A stretch of 64,000 nucleotides of DNA from Neodontobutis hainanensis (lineage: Eukaryota > Chordata > Actinopteri > Gobiiformes > Odontobutidae). Made by a program: the position numbers and the translations under genes. The notes under the pieces are model-generated. The model did no database searches. It was not told the DNA's origin and saw only the letters and a program-made list of their open reading frames with translations. Below, piece after piece: positions 12,461 through 23,479 of this stretch; position 1 is the first letter of the stretch, and the number at the start of each line of letters is the position of its first letter. Location of the stretch: NCBI GenBank assembly GCA_024349245.1, contig JALDNG010000472.1, positions 62,001 to 126,000 on the forward strand, given 5' to 3'.

Positions 12461-12890
12461 CCCCTCCTTGAACCGCCACCTCATCGTGGTGGAGGGGTTT
12501 GCCCGGATGATCCTAGGAGCTATGTTGTCGGGGGCTATATGCCCCTGGTAGGGTCTCCCAAGGCAAACAGGTCCTAGGTGACGGGCCAGACAAAGCGGGG
12601 TTCAGAACCCCTTATGGAAAGTTTAAAATTGAGGACCGTTACGTCGCCCGGTATGGCGCAACCGGGGCCCCACCCTGGAGCCAGGCCCGGGGTTGGGGCT
12701 CATATGCGAGCGCCTGGTGGCCGGGTCTTTCCCCACGGGGCCCGGCCGGGCTCAGCCCTAAAGAGCGACGTGGGACCGACCTCCCGTGGGCCCACCACCT
12801 GCAGGAGGAACCGTAAGGGGCCGGTGCAATGTGGCTTGGGTGGCAGTCGAAGGCAGGAGCCTCAATGGCCCAATCCCCGGACACAGAATC

Positions 12891-13540
12891 TGGCTCTAGG
12901 GACATGGAATGTCACCTCGCTGGCGGGTAAGGAGCCTGAGCTTGTGCGGGAGGTTGAGAGATACCGACTAGAGATAGTCGGGCTCACCTGGAACCCAAAT
13001 CCTCGAGAGAGGCTGGACTCTCCACTACTCTGGAGTTGCCTGCGGTGAGAGGCGGCGGGCAGGTGTGGGTTTGCTCATTGCCCACCGGCTCAGCCGCCAT
13101 GTGTTGGAGTTCACCCCGGTGAACGAGAGGGTCGCTTCCCTGCGCCTTCGGGTTGTGGATAGGTCTCTCACTATTGTTTGTGCTTACGGGCCAAATGGCA
13201 GTGCAGAGTACCCGGCCTTCTTGGAGTCTCTGGGAGGGGTGCTGGAAAGTGCTCCAACCGGGGACTCCATCGTTCTACTGGGGGACTTCAACGCTCACGT
13301 GGGTAGCGACAGTGACACCTGGAGGGGCGTGATTGGGAGGAACGGCCCCCCTGATCTGAACCCAAGTGGTGTTCTTTTATTGGACTTCTGTGCTAGCAAC
13401 AGTTTGTCCGTAACGAACACCATGTTCAAGCATAAGGATGTCCATCAGTGCACGTGGCACCAGGACACCCTAGGCCGGAGGTCGATGATCGACTTTGTAG
13501 TTGTTTCATCTGACCTCCGACCGTATGTCTTGGACACTCG
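12891..13540 (+). pseudogene. Rex3 apurinic-type endonuclease domain
   Basis: The domain nicks target DNA for target-primed reverse transcription. It begins with LALGTWNVTSL (first catalytic Asn) and VGLT. A deletion near 12985 (WNPNPRERL) then shifts the frame. It continues with ERRRAGVGLLIAHRLSR (about 13050), IVCAYGPN (13175), LLGDFNAHVG (13280; catalytic Asp and Asn) and SMIDFVVVSSDLRPYVLDTRV (13485-13535). The final catalytic Ser-Asp-His block is absent because of the internal deletion. Frame change and missing His mean no active enzyme. Confidence 0.9.
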
Positions 13541-13543
13541 GGT

Positions 13544-14998
13544 ATGGATGAGGTACGCCCTGAGTACCTCAAGTCTCTGAATGTTGTGGGGCTGTCTTGG
13601 CTGACACGCCTCTGCAACATCGCGTGGCGTTTGGGGACAGTACCTCTGGACTGGCAGACCGGGGTGGTGGTCCCCCTTTTTAAGAAGGGGGACCGGAGGG
13701 TGTGTTCCAACTACATAGGAATCACACTCCTCAGCCTCCCCGGGAAAGTCTATGCCAGGGTACTGGAGAGGAGAATGCGGCCGATAGTCGAACCTCAGAT
13801 CCAGGAGGAACAATGCGGTTTTCGTCCCGGTCGTGGAACGCTGGACCAGCTCTATACCCTCTCCAGGGTGCTGGAGGGATTATGGGAGTTTGCCCAACCA
13901 GTCCACATGTGCTTTGTGGATCTGGAGAAGGCATTCGACTGTGTCCCTCGCGGTGCCCTGTGGGGGGTGCTCTGGGAGTATGGAGTCCGGGGCCCTTTGC
14001 TAAGGCCTATCCGGTCCCTGTACAACCGGAGCAGGAGCTTGGTTCGCATTGCCGGCAGTAAGTCAGACCTGTTCCCGGTGAATGTTGGACTCCGGCAGGG
14101 CTGCCCTTTGTCACCGGTCCTGTTCATTATCTTCATGGACAGGATTTCTAGGCGCAGCCAGGGGCCGGAGGGAGTCTGGTTTGGGGACCACAGGATTTCA
14201 TCTCTGCTTTTTGCAGATGATGTTGTCCTGTTGGCTCCATCAAGCCAGGACCTTCAATGTTCACTGGGGCGGTTTGCAGCCGAGTGTGAAGCGGCTGGGA
14301 TGAGGATCAGCACCTCCAAGTCTGAGACCATGGTTCTCAGTCGGAAAAGGGTGGCTTGCCCCCTCCAGGTTGGTGGATAGCTCCTGCCTCAAGTGGAGGA
14401 GTTTAAGTATCTCGGGGTCTTGTTCACGAGTGAGGGAAGGAAGGAGCGTGAGATCGACAGACGGATCGGTGCAGCTTCTGCAGTAATGCGGTCGATGTAC
14501 CGGTCTGTCGTGGTGAAGAAGGAGCTGAGCTGTAATGCAAAGCTCTCGATTTACCAGTCGATCTACGTTCCTACTCTCACCTATGGTCATGAGCTTTGGG
14601 TCATGACCGAAAGAACAAGATCCCGGATACAGGCAGCCGAAATGAGCTTTCTCCGCAGAGTGGCGGGGTGCTCCCTTAGAATTAGGGTGAGGAGCTCCGT
14701 CACTCGGGAGGAGCTCAAAGTAGAGCCGCTGCTCCTTCACATCGAGAGGAGCCAGCTGAGGTGGCTCGGGCATCTGTTTCGGATGCCTCCCGGACGCCTC
14801 CCTAGGGAGGTGTTCCGGGCATGTCCCACCGGGAGGAGACCTCGGGGAAGACCTAGGACACGCTGGAGGGACTATGTCTCTCGGCTGGCCTGGGAACGCC
14901 TCGGTATCCCCCCGGAAGAGCTGGAGGAAGTGTCTGGGGAGAGGGAAGTCTGGGCTTCTCTGCTTAGACTGCTGCCCCCGCGACCCGGCCCCGGATAA
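13544..14998 (+). pseudogene. Rex3 reverse transcriptase domain with one premature stop
   Basis: The frame is open apart from one UAG at 14378-14380. At the equivalent place copy 2 has GAG, so a single G-to-T change separates this frame from an intact one. Recognisable RT blocks in order: VVVPLFKKGDRRVCSNYIGI (about 13665), CGFRPGRGTLDQLYTLSRVL (13815), VDLEKAFDCV (13915; catalytic Asp), LRQGCPLSPVLFIIFMDR (14088) and SLLFADDVVLLAP (14203; FADD catalytic pair). The C-terminal region after the stop keeps FKYLGVLFTSEGRKEREIDR and WLGHLFRMPPGRLPREVF. The N-terminal edge is fused to the end of the endonuclease by deletion. Confidence 0.93.
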
Positions 14999-15184
14999 GC
15001 GGTAGAAGATGGATGGACAATCCTTATGTGACTTGTCTAGCTGAAAATTTCTTTCACTGATAAAATAATATGTTTTTGTACTGGCCAGCCCTTTTCCTTC
15101 TTTTATCCAGACATATTGAATTAACCTCTCTTTTCTCACTGTTCTCTATTTTAATCTTCACTAATTTCATTGCTTCTTCACTTG

Positions 15185-15950
15185 TAATTCTCTGACCTAT
15201 AGCATTAAAAAGGCATTTTCACCCACAGGACTGACGCATACTGGATGTTTTTCCCTTTTCACACTATTCTTTGTAAACCCTAGAAATGGTTGTGCGTGAA
15301 AATCCCAGTAACTGAGCAGATTGTGAAATACTCAGACCGGCCCGTCTAGCACCAACAACCATGTGTTATAGGAATATTTTATATCCATATATTTAACCAG
15401 AGAGACACGGAGACCGGTTATAATTTAACAAGCAATGGCCAAGTTTTAATCCTTGCAAGGAGAAGCAAAGCAGCACAATATTACAGCGGAAGGTTTGCTT
15501 AAAGATGTAAACATAACATGGGATTATATACAACACAGTGACGTCCCTAGTGAGAGGCGTTCACAATGGTCCAGGAGAAAGAGTCCCGTGACAAGCCATG
15601 TCTCAGTCTTGTTATGTCTACTTCCTGCTTGGATTAGAGCGAAGGACATGACATGAATTTGACATGACCTGAGGAGAACTATAAGCCCCCAGTAACTCTA
15701 AACATAAGAATTAAAATTATTATAACACCATGCCACGCTCAAAATTGCTTAAATCACCTTTCTTTCCCATTCTGACATTCAGTTTGGAGTTCCGGAGATT
15801 GTCTTGACCAGGACCACACCCCTAAATGCACTGAAGCAACTGCCATGTGATTGGTTGATTAGATTCTTGCATTAATGAGAAATTGCACAGGTTTTCTTAA
15901 TAATGTGTAATGTGTAAAGTGAGTGTATATTACTAGACAAAATGGCAGCA
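15185..15950 (-). mobile_element. Tc1-like transposon, 5' third only (family 3, copy B), split by a solo LTR
   Basis: This is the reverse complement of the first part of the Tc1-like element at 23.48-25.1 kb: GTCTTGACCAGGACCACACC, the GCTTAAATCACCTTTC block and the CCAGTATGCG block all match. The outer terminus ends GTGAGTGTATA at about 15950. Homology stops near 15185, so the transposase C-terminal half is lost. It is interrupted at 15364 by a 364-bp LTR-like insertion; removing that restores ACAACCATGCCACGCTC. Confidence 0.85.
15364..15727. mobile_element. Solo LTR-like insertion (364 bp) with 5-bp TSD
   Basis: It begins TGTTATA and ends TATAACA, so the terminal heptamers are perfect inverted repeats of TG...CA type. 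The direct repeat CCATG flanks it at 15359-15363 and 15728-15732. The host Tc1 copy at 23.57 kb lacks the insertion. Length, termini and TSD fit a solo LTR of a Ty3/gypsy, BEL or ERV-like element. No internal coding sequence is present and the family is not identified. Confidence 0.8.
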
Positions 15951-15954
15951 CAAT

Positions 15955-16900
15955 GTCCTGTAGGATGCAGGCCGTCTGCCCTCAGCCCTCAGCTCCCCCT
16001 TTCTGACTACAATGCCGGGCCAGCCACCGGTTCATGAAAACTAATCTGCCACACTGTTCATCACTACCCCTTACGGGGAGGGGGCCAGAGTCAATAAATC
16101 AATGCCAACTCATTTTGATCCCTAGTTTAAAAGTCCTGGCTAGGCTATCTTTGGTTAGCTCTGACTGCCTCATTCTCACATTATTGGTGCCGACATGAAT
16201 AACTATCTGCTTGTATGTATGCGTCTGGGGAAACTCTCCCTTCCTGTGTGATGTCAGCACCCTACGACTATGTCAGAAACCCTGGTAAACAGTCGATAAT
16301 GGAGTCCCCTATCACCAGAATACGATGCTCGCTCCGGTTGGAAGAAACAGGCCGGTGATCAGTGTGGACAAGCGGATTTGAAAGCGCCAAAAAACTGTTT
16401 GGACGGCAGTAGCTCAGTGGGTAGAGCAGTCGTCTTTCAACCGGAAGGTAGGTGGTTCGATTCCTGCTCTCCCCACAGCTCAAACTGTCGTTGTGTCCTT
16501 GGGCAAGACACTTAACCCACCTTGCCTCCAGTGGTTGTAACACTGCTAATTACTGTAGAATATGTAAGTCGCTTTGGACAAAAGCGTCAGCTAAATGAAT
16601 AAATGAAAATGAAATGAAATGTTCGCAGTCAGAGTGGATGACCACGTACAGGGGCGAACAACCGGAGGCTTGCCCCTGCCTGAACGCTTGCGTCTTCGGA
16701 CCTGGACAAATGTTGCACTTTTTGCAACATCTGCCGAAGCAGCGGAGCCACAAGTGGAGCTGATCTAGCCGCTCTAACTCACAAAGACGTCTCTCTAATA
16801 GTAACAACCTTTCTACCAATACCAAACAAGAGTGGAAAACCATTGCCACAAGCAACAACAACACAGAATAGCTTAGCTAAGCTAGTGTACGTACAGCTAA
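15955..16900 (-). pseudogene. LINE ORF1 remnant with SGNH esterase-like domain, split by a SINE
   Basis: Read on the minus strand: HRPVSSNRSEHRILVIGDSI (about 16360-16300) contains the GDS block of SGNH hydrolases. Then comes IVIHVGTNNVRMRQSE (about 16215-16165), resembling the HVGxND block, and SGPLP near 16090. This esterase-like module is known in ORF1 of several CR1/L2-group LINEs. Upstream coding traces continue to about 16860, beyond a SINE inserted at 16401-16616. Stops and frameshifts are frequent. Confidence 0.65.
16401..16616 (+). mobile_element. tRNA-derived SINE (tail type 1)
   Basis: The head has a pol III A box (TAGCTCAGTGGGTAGAGC, about 16409) and B box (GGTTCGATTCC, about 16453). 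The core CTCCCCACAGCTCAAACTGT then GGGCAAGACACTTAACCCAC is shared with other copies in this window. The tail is GTCGCTTTGGACAAAAGCGT followed by AAATG repeats, a widespread fish SINE/LINE 3' tail. It sits inside the LINE ORF1 remnant, with TGTT repeated at both edges. It is not a functional tRNA gene. Confidence 0.9.
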
Positions 16901-17804
16901 GTCAAGCCAACTGTTGACAACTTACAATGATAAACAGTCATAACCACAATTTAAACGGAAAACTCTGTACACACAACAGAACTAACCACCAGTAAGACAA
17001 CAATGGTAACAAACACATCAATCGAGGTATGATCAGGGCTAATGCTAAAAACCTGCTAGCATGTGAGCAAGCACAAACAGAAGTACCCTGTTCACAAGAC
17101 CACAGTGAATCTAGTACTAAACTCTAGCAGGAATATAACCAGTATAACAATGAATGAGGTGTAGTGCACAGTTAAAGAGATGACAATGTTTAAGAAATAA
17201 TAAATATGTAACTTTAGGACAATGCCAGGAGAGATACACTCGCCGGATTGTTAGCGTCACTGGGATGCATCCTCCGACCACCAGGTCAAGACAGAGATTA
17301 ATTGACACAAAGCCAGTACAGTCAGCTGATTCAGGTCTAGAAATAATTGTTGAGACTTGTATCAAACCTTCAGCTTGCTGGACAACTTCCATTAAAAGAG
17401 CTGTCTGAAAAAAAAAAAAAAAAAAAAAACAGTAAAATTTCAGCTGGATTTTACTAAACCAAAGTGAGTAACATTAGTCGGAGGAGATGAACGTATAAAG
17501 GTGACTCCAGCAGCATCTCTCCTTCTGGGAATAGCAGCACTGATCTGAAAAAAAGATAAGGGTGTTGTGGAATGTGGGAGACCCGCTCCTGTCAGAAGAC
17601 TTTCTTCTAATAAAGAATCTAAATTGCTGGATATTTTTGGCACTCCGACTTACAATCCCAAACAGACCTTGAACAGCCCAATCCAAAGGGTTTATGAAAT
17701 TAAGAGATGTGGTAGAAGATGTTTAATGAAAGCAAGGCCTCTGGAATTATAGACTCAAACGAACTCAGTTGTAGGATTAAGAAAAAATCAACTGGAATCT
17801 ACTT
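16900..17804. other. Unassigned sequence, possibly LINE 5' region
   Basis: It lies upstream (in minus-strand sense) of the LINE ORF1 remnant, so it may be that element's 5' region. It includes a 22-bp poly-A run at 17408-17429. No domain recognised. Confidence 0.4.
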
Positions 17805-18178
17805 AATAATAATAATAATGGATTGGATTTATATTGCGCTTTTCTCCCGAGGGACCAAGGGACTCAAAACGCTTACAGGCCGTTCATTATTCATTCATAC
17901 ACAGTCACACTGGTGACGGTAAGCTACAACTGTAGCCACAGATGCCCTGGGGCAGACTGACAGAGACGTGGCAGCCATTTTGCGCCTACGGCCTCTCCGA
18001 CCATCACCACATACATTCACTGAAAAGTCTTACACATTCATACGAGGCAAGGTGGGTTAAGTGTCTTGCCCAAGGACACAACGACAGCATGAACTGTGGG
18101 GAGAGCTGGAATCGAACCCACCACCTTCCGGTTGAAAGACGACCGCTCTACCACTGAGCCACTCCCGCCCACTGCCTA
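17805..18178 (-). mobile_element. tRNA-derived SINE (tail type 2), full length
   Basis: In minus orientation the tRNA-like head is at about 18175-18100: GGCTCAGTGGTAGAGC is the A box and GGGTTCGATTCC the B box. Next is the same core as the other SINEs (GTCCTTGGGCAAGACACTTA). The 3' part differs from tail type 1, ending GCGCAATATAAATCCAATCC and an (ATT)n tail at 17805-17819. Confidence 0.9.
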
Positions 18179-18179
18179 C

Positions 18180-19065
18180 TTGCAGATCGTATATAGCAAA
18201 AAGAGGAAGAAACTAATAAGACTTTGGCAAAAAAGCTATCACTGCTGCAGTTGAACAAACACAAAAAGGAGACAAATTGGAAACAGGGATCTGTAACTGG
18301 AGAACATCAGCGGCTGCCGCAACCACAAGAACAATGTTCAGCTGCAGTAATATGAATAACTTTTATTTATGTTCCAGTCTCATACAACAGAGCCAATGTC
18401 ACTGTGACAGGCTAATTAATTTGTAACAGATTACAGCAGATCCTGTACAAAGGAATGCCCGCCACACAGAGAGACAGTTTCAGAAGGTGAGGCAGGCCAA
18501 AAGCATTGCCTGGTGTGTACTGGCATCAGCATGATAATGCCTCCGCCCAACCTCCATTAAACCTTTGTCAGATATCAGAAGGGTGCTGGATGTGTAAGCA
18601 GTGGGGCCGCATCCAGAGAGAGTGCTTTGTTAACATAACAGCAGGGCAGAGGAGAAATGACAGTTCAACCTGTGGTGTACTGGCTGATACAGATATGGAC
18701 TAAAATGGAAAGACTGCAAAGACTAGTTAAAACTTCACGTGTGCTGAATACGCTCCACTGTACATTGATGTATGACAAAAAACAAGATAATATGGACTAT
18801 GATGTTGGAAGGAGCAAGTAAATGGCAAAGAGTTTTTCTTTTACAAGTCAATATACTGTATATACTGTAGACCAGTGCATTCGGTGCATTTGACACAAGG
18901 AATCTCAGCAGGTCGCAGGGATTTGGAGAACCTGCTAGTCATGATAGTGCGGGTGTGGAACTGGATAATGTAGCAGCTTTTAGTTTTCTGGTTAGGCCGT
19001 CTCAACCGTATGTCTACTGCCTAAATCTGTTAGATATGGTGAATTTATTTATATTTCAAACACAT
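18180..19065. other. Unassigned sequence with a possible zinc-knuckle trace
   Basis: At about 18580-18640 one frame reads CWMCKQWGRIQREC, spaced like a retroelement CCHC knuckle but with Arg in place of His. No other retroelement signal adjoins it, so it may be chance. Confidence 0.3.
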
Positions 19066-19074
19066 CTAAAACTG

Positions 19075-19500
19075 TCATGTCATCTCATGTTATTATAACT
19101 CAGAGGCAAGCTTTTAAACCAAGCAGAACTGTTAGAGCTCGACAGCTTGTTCCTGTCACTATCTCTCCACTGGACCAGCCTTCAAATGCATACTCTACAT
19201 CAAGACTGAAGATCGGTCTCCTGAATGTGCGGTCTCTATCCTCCAAAGCACTCTTAATTGTTAATCTAAAACAGTCTTCCCCGGCTCTTTTGATACAAGT
19301 GCAGGAACTATATCTTACGAGAATAAAAACTATAAAACCAATGTAAATAAAGTTTGTCTGTTTAATCCAACTCAGAAAAAGGTACAGTACAGTGCCGGTA
19401 CACAATACGATGTCAACACATGGTCAGCCAACAAATTGTGTCAATGGTCAGCTTCACACCACAAAAATTATAGTAATCTATTGCCCCTCCAGGTCACCAT
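19075..19500 (+). pseudogene. L2/CR1-type LINE endonuclease N-terminal fragment
   Basis: An open frame contains RLKIGLLNVRSLSSKALLIV (about 19203-19262), the conserved start of the endonuclease in fish L2/CR1-group LINEs. A further degraded trace KIIVIYCPSRSP lies near 19465-19500. The catalytic residues between them are lost. Confidence 0.65.
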
Positions 19501-19621
19501 AATTTTGGTAGCTAGTCACATGTAGTGTAAAAACAGCGTTGAAAAGTATAACAATGCTATGTGTGTAATGTAATATTAAACATTTTTAAAACTTCCCAAA
19601 ATTTGCAAAGAATACCTGAAC

Positions 19622-19677
19622 ATGAAGAAAAAAGGTTTGAGTAAAAGCATCTGGACTTCGTTTTCAAGGTGAAGACG
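19622..19677. mobile_element. Penelope-like element terminal fragment
   Basis: GGTTTGAGTAAAAGCATCTG and TTCAAGGTGAAGACGTT match the Penelope-like copy at 60.2-60.6 kb. The fragment abuts, and probably truncates, the 3' LTR of the gypsy element that starts at 19678. Confidence 0.7.
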
Positions 19678-20059
19678 TTTAGAAGATGGTATATTGTACA
19701 ACAGATAAGGTTAATGAATTGGTTTGGTTGAAGCGTGGCATAGTCCTGGTAGAGGGGCTCGTAGGCAGGCAGAGTATACTGGAGGAAAAGCACAACAACA
19801 AATTAGAGACTTCTAGGCAAATACTCACAAGATCAAAATGCTAGGCCATAGGGTTCACTGAGTAGACGGCACAATCTGGTGATAAGTGGAGGAACGCTTG
19901 TAGAATTTATACTGTGGTTGATGAAACATGAGAAACAGCTGCACCTGCCTGCCGACCACTCCCAGCCAGCAGCCACACCTAAAAACAAAATGACCACATG
20001 ACGGAGACAAGACAAGGGAAACCAGACAATACACACTGGGCTAGACACACACCATAACA
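19678..20059 (-). repeat. gypsy 3' LTR (end truncated)
   Basis: In minus sense it starts TGTTATGGTGTGTGTCTAGC and is similar throughout to the 5' LTR at 25998-26416. It stops short at 19678, where Penelope-like sequence begins. Immediately before its start is a polypurine tract, GAGGGGGGGTCC (20060-20075), the expected plus-strand primer. Confidence 0.85.
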
Positions 20060-20069
20060 GGACCCCCCC

Positions 20070-20733
20070 TCAACGAACGTGTCCTGGTGTTCTACCAAGC
20101 TCTAATTAGCTCAGGGTACAGAATGAGTTTACAAGAGACCCGGGAGCGTACCTCTGGACCAAAATCTTTCCAGTCCACTAGGTATTGGTAACGATGCCCC
20201 CGTCAGCGGACTTCCAATATGGTGCTGACCGTGAATGCCTTATGACCATCAATGACTACATGGACTTACAAGGACAGGCTTAACATGGAAGACTGGATGA
20301 ACCTTGAGGGAAGCTGGCAACTTAAGCTTGACAGACACTGGGTTAACCATTTTCTCAATCTCTAATCTCAAAATCTCTAAGCAGGAGCATGCCTATGGTT
20401 AGCGCGCCGTTGACTCTGAGTGACGGCATGAACCAGAGCAGCACGGATGCCATATGCGTCGACGAGACTGGACCGATGGTACGACCACCTCTTCTTTCTG
20501 TGTGGGTAATAAGGGTGGCTGGAAACCCAAAGAAGCCATGAAGGGGGACATACCAGTAGCTGAGCTAGTCATGGAGTTGTGGGCATACTCAACCCATGGA
20601 AGGAAGGTGGACCAGGCAGAAGGATGGCGAGCTGTTACAGAATGAAGGGCAGTCTCTGGTTAACTCGTTTTGTTTGGCCATTTGACTGGGAATGAAACCC
20701 AGAGGAATGGCTGACTGAGGCTAACTGAGGCTG
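20070..20733 (-). pseudogene. gypsy integrase C-terminal half and chromodomain
   Basis: Minus-strand translation gives SGFHSQSNGQTKRVNQRL (about 20695-20640), STFLPWVEYAHNSMTSSATG (near 20605-20545), a proline-rich LPASLKVHPVFHVKPVLVS-like stretch (20320-20275), then the chromodomain block YQYLVDWKDFGPEVRSRV (20190-20135) and LILYPELIRAW before a stop. Between them the GPY-type region is deleted. The chromodomain in this family directs integration to particular chromatin. Frameshifts and stops are present. Confidence 0.85.
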
Positions 20734-23470
20734 CCAGGGCTCTACAAAAAAAAAGAAAATATTGTACCCGACCCGCTTCCTGATCCGCATTTTTTAAAAT
20801 TAGTAAATGTTTATCGTAGCGTCATTGGGCCATAGACGTAGGATCTAGGCGTGCGGGGTGGTGTGGCCGCCCTGATGTGGTGCGCTCATAGGTGCAGCGG
20901 CGAGAGCACGGCAGTTCTTGAGGCGGCCCATCATTTTCCATTTCAGCTGTCTAGATGCATATTATTGATGAATGCGATGTTTATGTTTCGAGAGCCCACT
21001 TTTGAAAAAGTTTGAAAGCCCTTAGAAGTGCAACGTCACAAACGGTTCTTTTTTTGAATGCTGTATGATGCCTAGTGTTATGTGATAAAGGCTTGATTTA
21101 TTCATTTATTTTGTTTCATTTTCTTAACAATTTTGATGCTGCGTGTGTTTATCTAGTCTAATCAAAGTGTGCATCTCTCCCCTGACTTTCCCCACGAAAA
21201 ACGCCTTCTCTCTAAAAATATATGTAACTGACATTACTGAGCTATGTGCGTTTAAAAGTAGCCTAGTAAAATAGTACAATGACATTGCTCAGTTCAACGT
21301 ATTGGGAAATCAGGCATTTTGTCCCGCGTCAGCATTTATTCAGAAGTGAATAATGCTTAACATTCAAAAGGTAAATTTACAGTATTCCCCCCCAAAGTAT
21401 TTCCCACTTGTATTAGTAGGCTTAGGCTAATTCGCTATGCACGTAGATGCCCAATTGAAAGGACTTCAAAGACTGAGGCTACAATATCCATAAATAAATG
21501 TTCACAAATACCCATGAAAGTAAAACTCAAACACACAGTAAACTTAACCTGGGCTTAAAAAGAAGGCTAAAGGGTGCCACTTGTTGGTAAAAAAAAAAAA
21601 AAGCCTAATATAAGATAAACGCAAAATATGGATTTTCATAAGACAATAAAATAGGCTGCATTGTTTAGCCTACACAAATATATCCATAACCTAACACAAG
21701 AACCTAAATCAGATACAGTAAGCCTACTTTGGACATAAAAGAACTATAAAGTGCTGTTGGTGGCCTAGAACAGAAGATTAGCCTAGCCTACTTATTTTTT
21801 AGCTTTCCTCGCGTTGTGTAAAATAAATATTGAATCAACCGTCCCTATATGAGGTTGCCAATAATTCTGTGGAAATTTTTCCTTTTAGTCTCAGTCATTA
21901 TTTTGAGACATTTGAAGCGGGGGCAGAGGAAGACTAACTTTTGATGGAGCAGTGCATGTGCATGAGTACGGAGCAAAGCCATGTAGTCAGGGTCTCCAAA
22001 GACTGGTTGGCAGTGTGCGCCCAGTTTGTAAAACCACAGCATCACTAAATGCAGTGTCGGGTAGTCCTCTCCCTGCAACTCCTCAGATGCTTTCTTGAAA
22101 GGCTCTAAGAAATCTATCATGGTTGTGAGCGTGTTTTGATATATGCCTTCCATGCGCTCTGACTGCCCCCTGCTTTCGAGTAGCTTGTTCATTTCCCTGT
22201 ATTGTTTGCATACAGATTTGAGCATGTGAATTTTGCTATTCCAACGAGTCTCACACTCTTGGACTACGCCATGCGGGAGAGCTGTGCTTGCAATGGCTTT
22301 TTTAAGATATTTGACAATGCCCTTGCACGCGTCAATCATCTTCGTTACCACCTTAATGTCAGATCCACTGAACGTATGTTTCAGAATTGTGTTCAGAACA
22401 TGGACTGGACATGGTATCCAGTGATAATTTTTTAAGGCAGCTTTAATTTAAGAGCCCTGGTCACTCACGAGCACCACCTGATCAAATGAGATCCCATAAG
22501 AACACAGCTGCTCATGAATCTGTTCGTGGATGTTTATTGCTGTTCTGGGCAATGCGCAGTTGAATTCCACTGTGCACATAACATGGCTTGCCAGCTTCCA
22601 ATCCTCTGTGATATAATAGCACGTCAAGACAGTGTAGGACCTTCTATTAAAATCATCAGTCCACATATCAGTCGTTATTGCAACCCCTCCAATGTCATGC
22701 ACCGCTGACTTCAGAACCTTGGATAAGGCTTCTTTCTTGATCATGGCCTGTTTTTTAGCTCGATCACAGACTTTCTGCCTATGAGGAAGCACTCCATTTG
22801 CGTCGACTGAGCCATAACGCGCTCCATTGTTGATGAGACCCTGTGCCACTTTCGTAAAACCTTCCCCCGAAACAATATCAAAGGGGCGCAGGTCTGTGCA
22901 ACAAAAGTCTCACGCAATAATCAACAAATTTACTTTTCACTTGAAGAGAAATTTTCGTGTGGTCAGGGCACATAAAGGCATCTATAGTTTATGACCTGGG
23001 TTGGCCTGATGCTGATCTATTCAGCTGTGATGGCTTCCCGGGACCGCACATGTGACGCGCCATGTTGGTTGTGCCAGTTTTGTGGCTATCAAATGCGTAA
23101 ATAGCGTCAAAAGAAGTACACATGACAAAGCCAGCACTTTGGTCATCATCTTTCATTAATAATTTGGCAAATGTGTCCCACACTTTGCTCTTTCTATTTG
23201 TGGAGCTTCCACTCCCCATTCTTCACCTTTTCTCTTGCCACCTCCATCTCTAACTGCAGACTGAGCTTGTGCGTCATCTTTGCGTTATACAGGCAATAAA
23301 GTGTAGACCTACGTATTTCATAGAAAATTGTGTCTAGTACTACATAAATTACAAAGATTTAATTGGATTTTTTATTTCAAACAACCCGACCAACTGCGAC
23401 CCAAATATCATTAAAAATATTTTTGCATGACTCATAACCGCAGATGACTGCAGGCAACCGTAGGGTGTGT
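20733..23470 (-). mobile_element. hAT transposon with long transposase fragments, inserted in the gypsy element
   Basis: A block of transposase-coding sequence on the minus strand (23219-21845) with AT-rich flanks fills the interval between gypsy integrase (ending 20733 at GGCTGCC) and a Tc1-like element (starting about 23480). The left edge begins near CAGGGCTCTAC. I could not find a matching right terminus or an 8-bp TSD, so the outer boundary is inferred from where neighbouring elements stop. Subterminal CCCGACC motifs occur near both ends (20770 and 23385). Confidence 0.7.
21845..23219 (-). pseudogene. hAT transposase (ZBED/Hermes-like), three open segments
   Basis: Segment 1 (23219-22989) is a BED-type finger with GTTNMARHMC, but the second Cys of the first pair is Phe. 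Segment 2 (22849-22448) has VAITTDMWTDDFNRRSYTVL, where the first catalytic Asp sits, and later VLVSDQGS, expected to hold the second Asp. Segment 3 (22351-21845) has CETRWNSKIHML, the conserved hAT RW block, then ERMEGIYQNT and LCPRFKCLK. The C-terminal catalytic Glu and dimerisation region are not seen past 21845. Frame breaks lie at about 22440 and 22860-22990. Confidence 0.88.
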
Positions 23471-23479
23471 CCTGGACCA

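Larger units (their letters stand above)
12461..15016 (+). mobile_element. Rex3: Rex3 non-LTR retrotransposon, copy 1 (near full length, internal deletion)
   Basis: RTE-clade LINE found across teleosts. The 5' end has the Rex3 leader (ACCTCATCGTGGTGGAGGGG), followed by endonuclease, reverse transcriptase and the 3' terminus with GGTAGAAGATGGATGG. It contains TGGCAGACCGGGGTGGTGGT at about 13655 and CAGGGCTGCCCTTTGTCACC at about 14095, which I recall as the sites of standard Rex3 PCR primers. TSDs of 12-13 bp flank it. The linker between endonuclease and RT, visible in copy 3 at 45.63-46.07 kb, is missing: the sequence jumps at about 13536. A frameshift in the endonuclease and a stop in the RT make it non-autonomous. 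Confidence 0.95.

Noticed and set aside
14261..15139. 292-codon minus-strand open frame
   Set aside because: Antisense shadow of the Rex3 RT; the same antisense frame appears opposite copy 2.
16401..16480. tRNA gene
   Set aside because: A and B boxes are present, but the sequence continues into a SINE core and tail and is repeated elsewhere. It is a SINE head.
18025..18178. tRNA gene on the minus strand
   Set aside because: Same SINE head as above, with shared core and LINE-type tail.
18580..18640. Retroviral-type zinc knuckle
   Set aside because: Spacing fits, but the His is replaced by Arg and no gag or pol sequence surrounds it.
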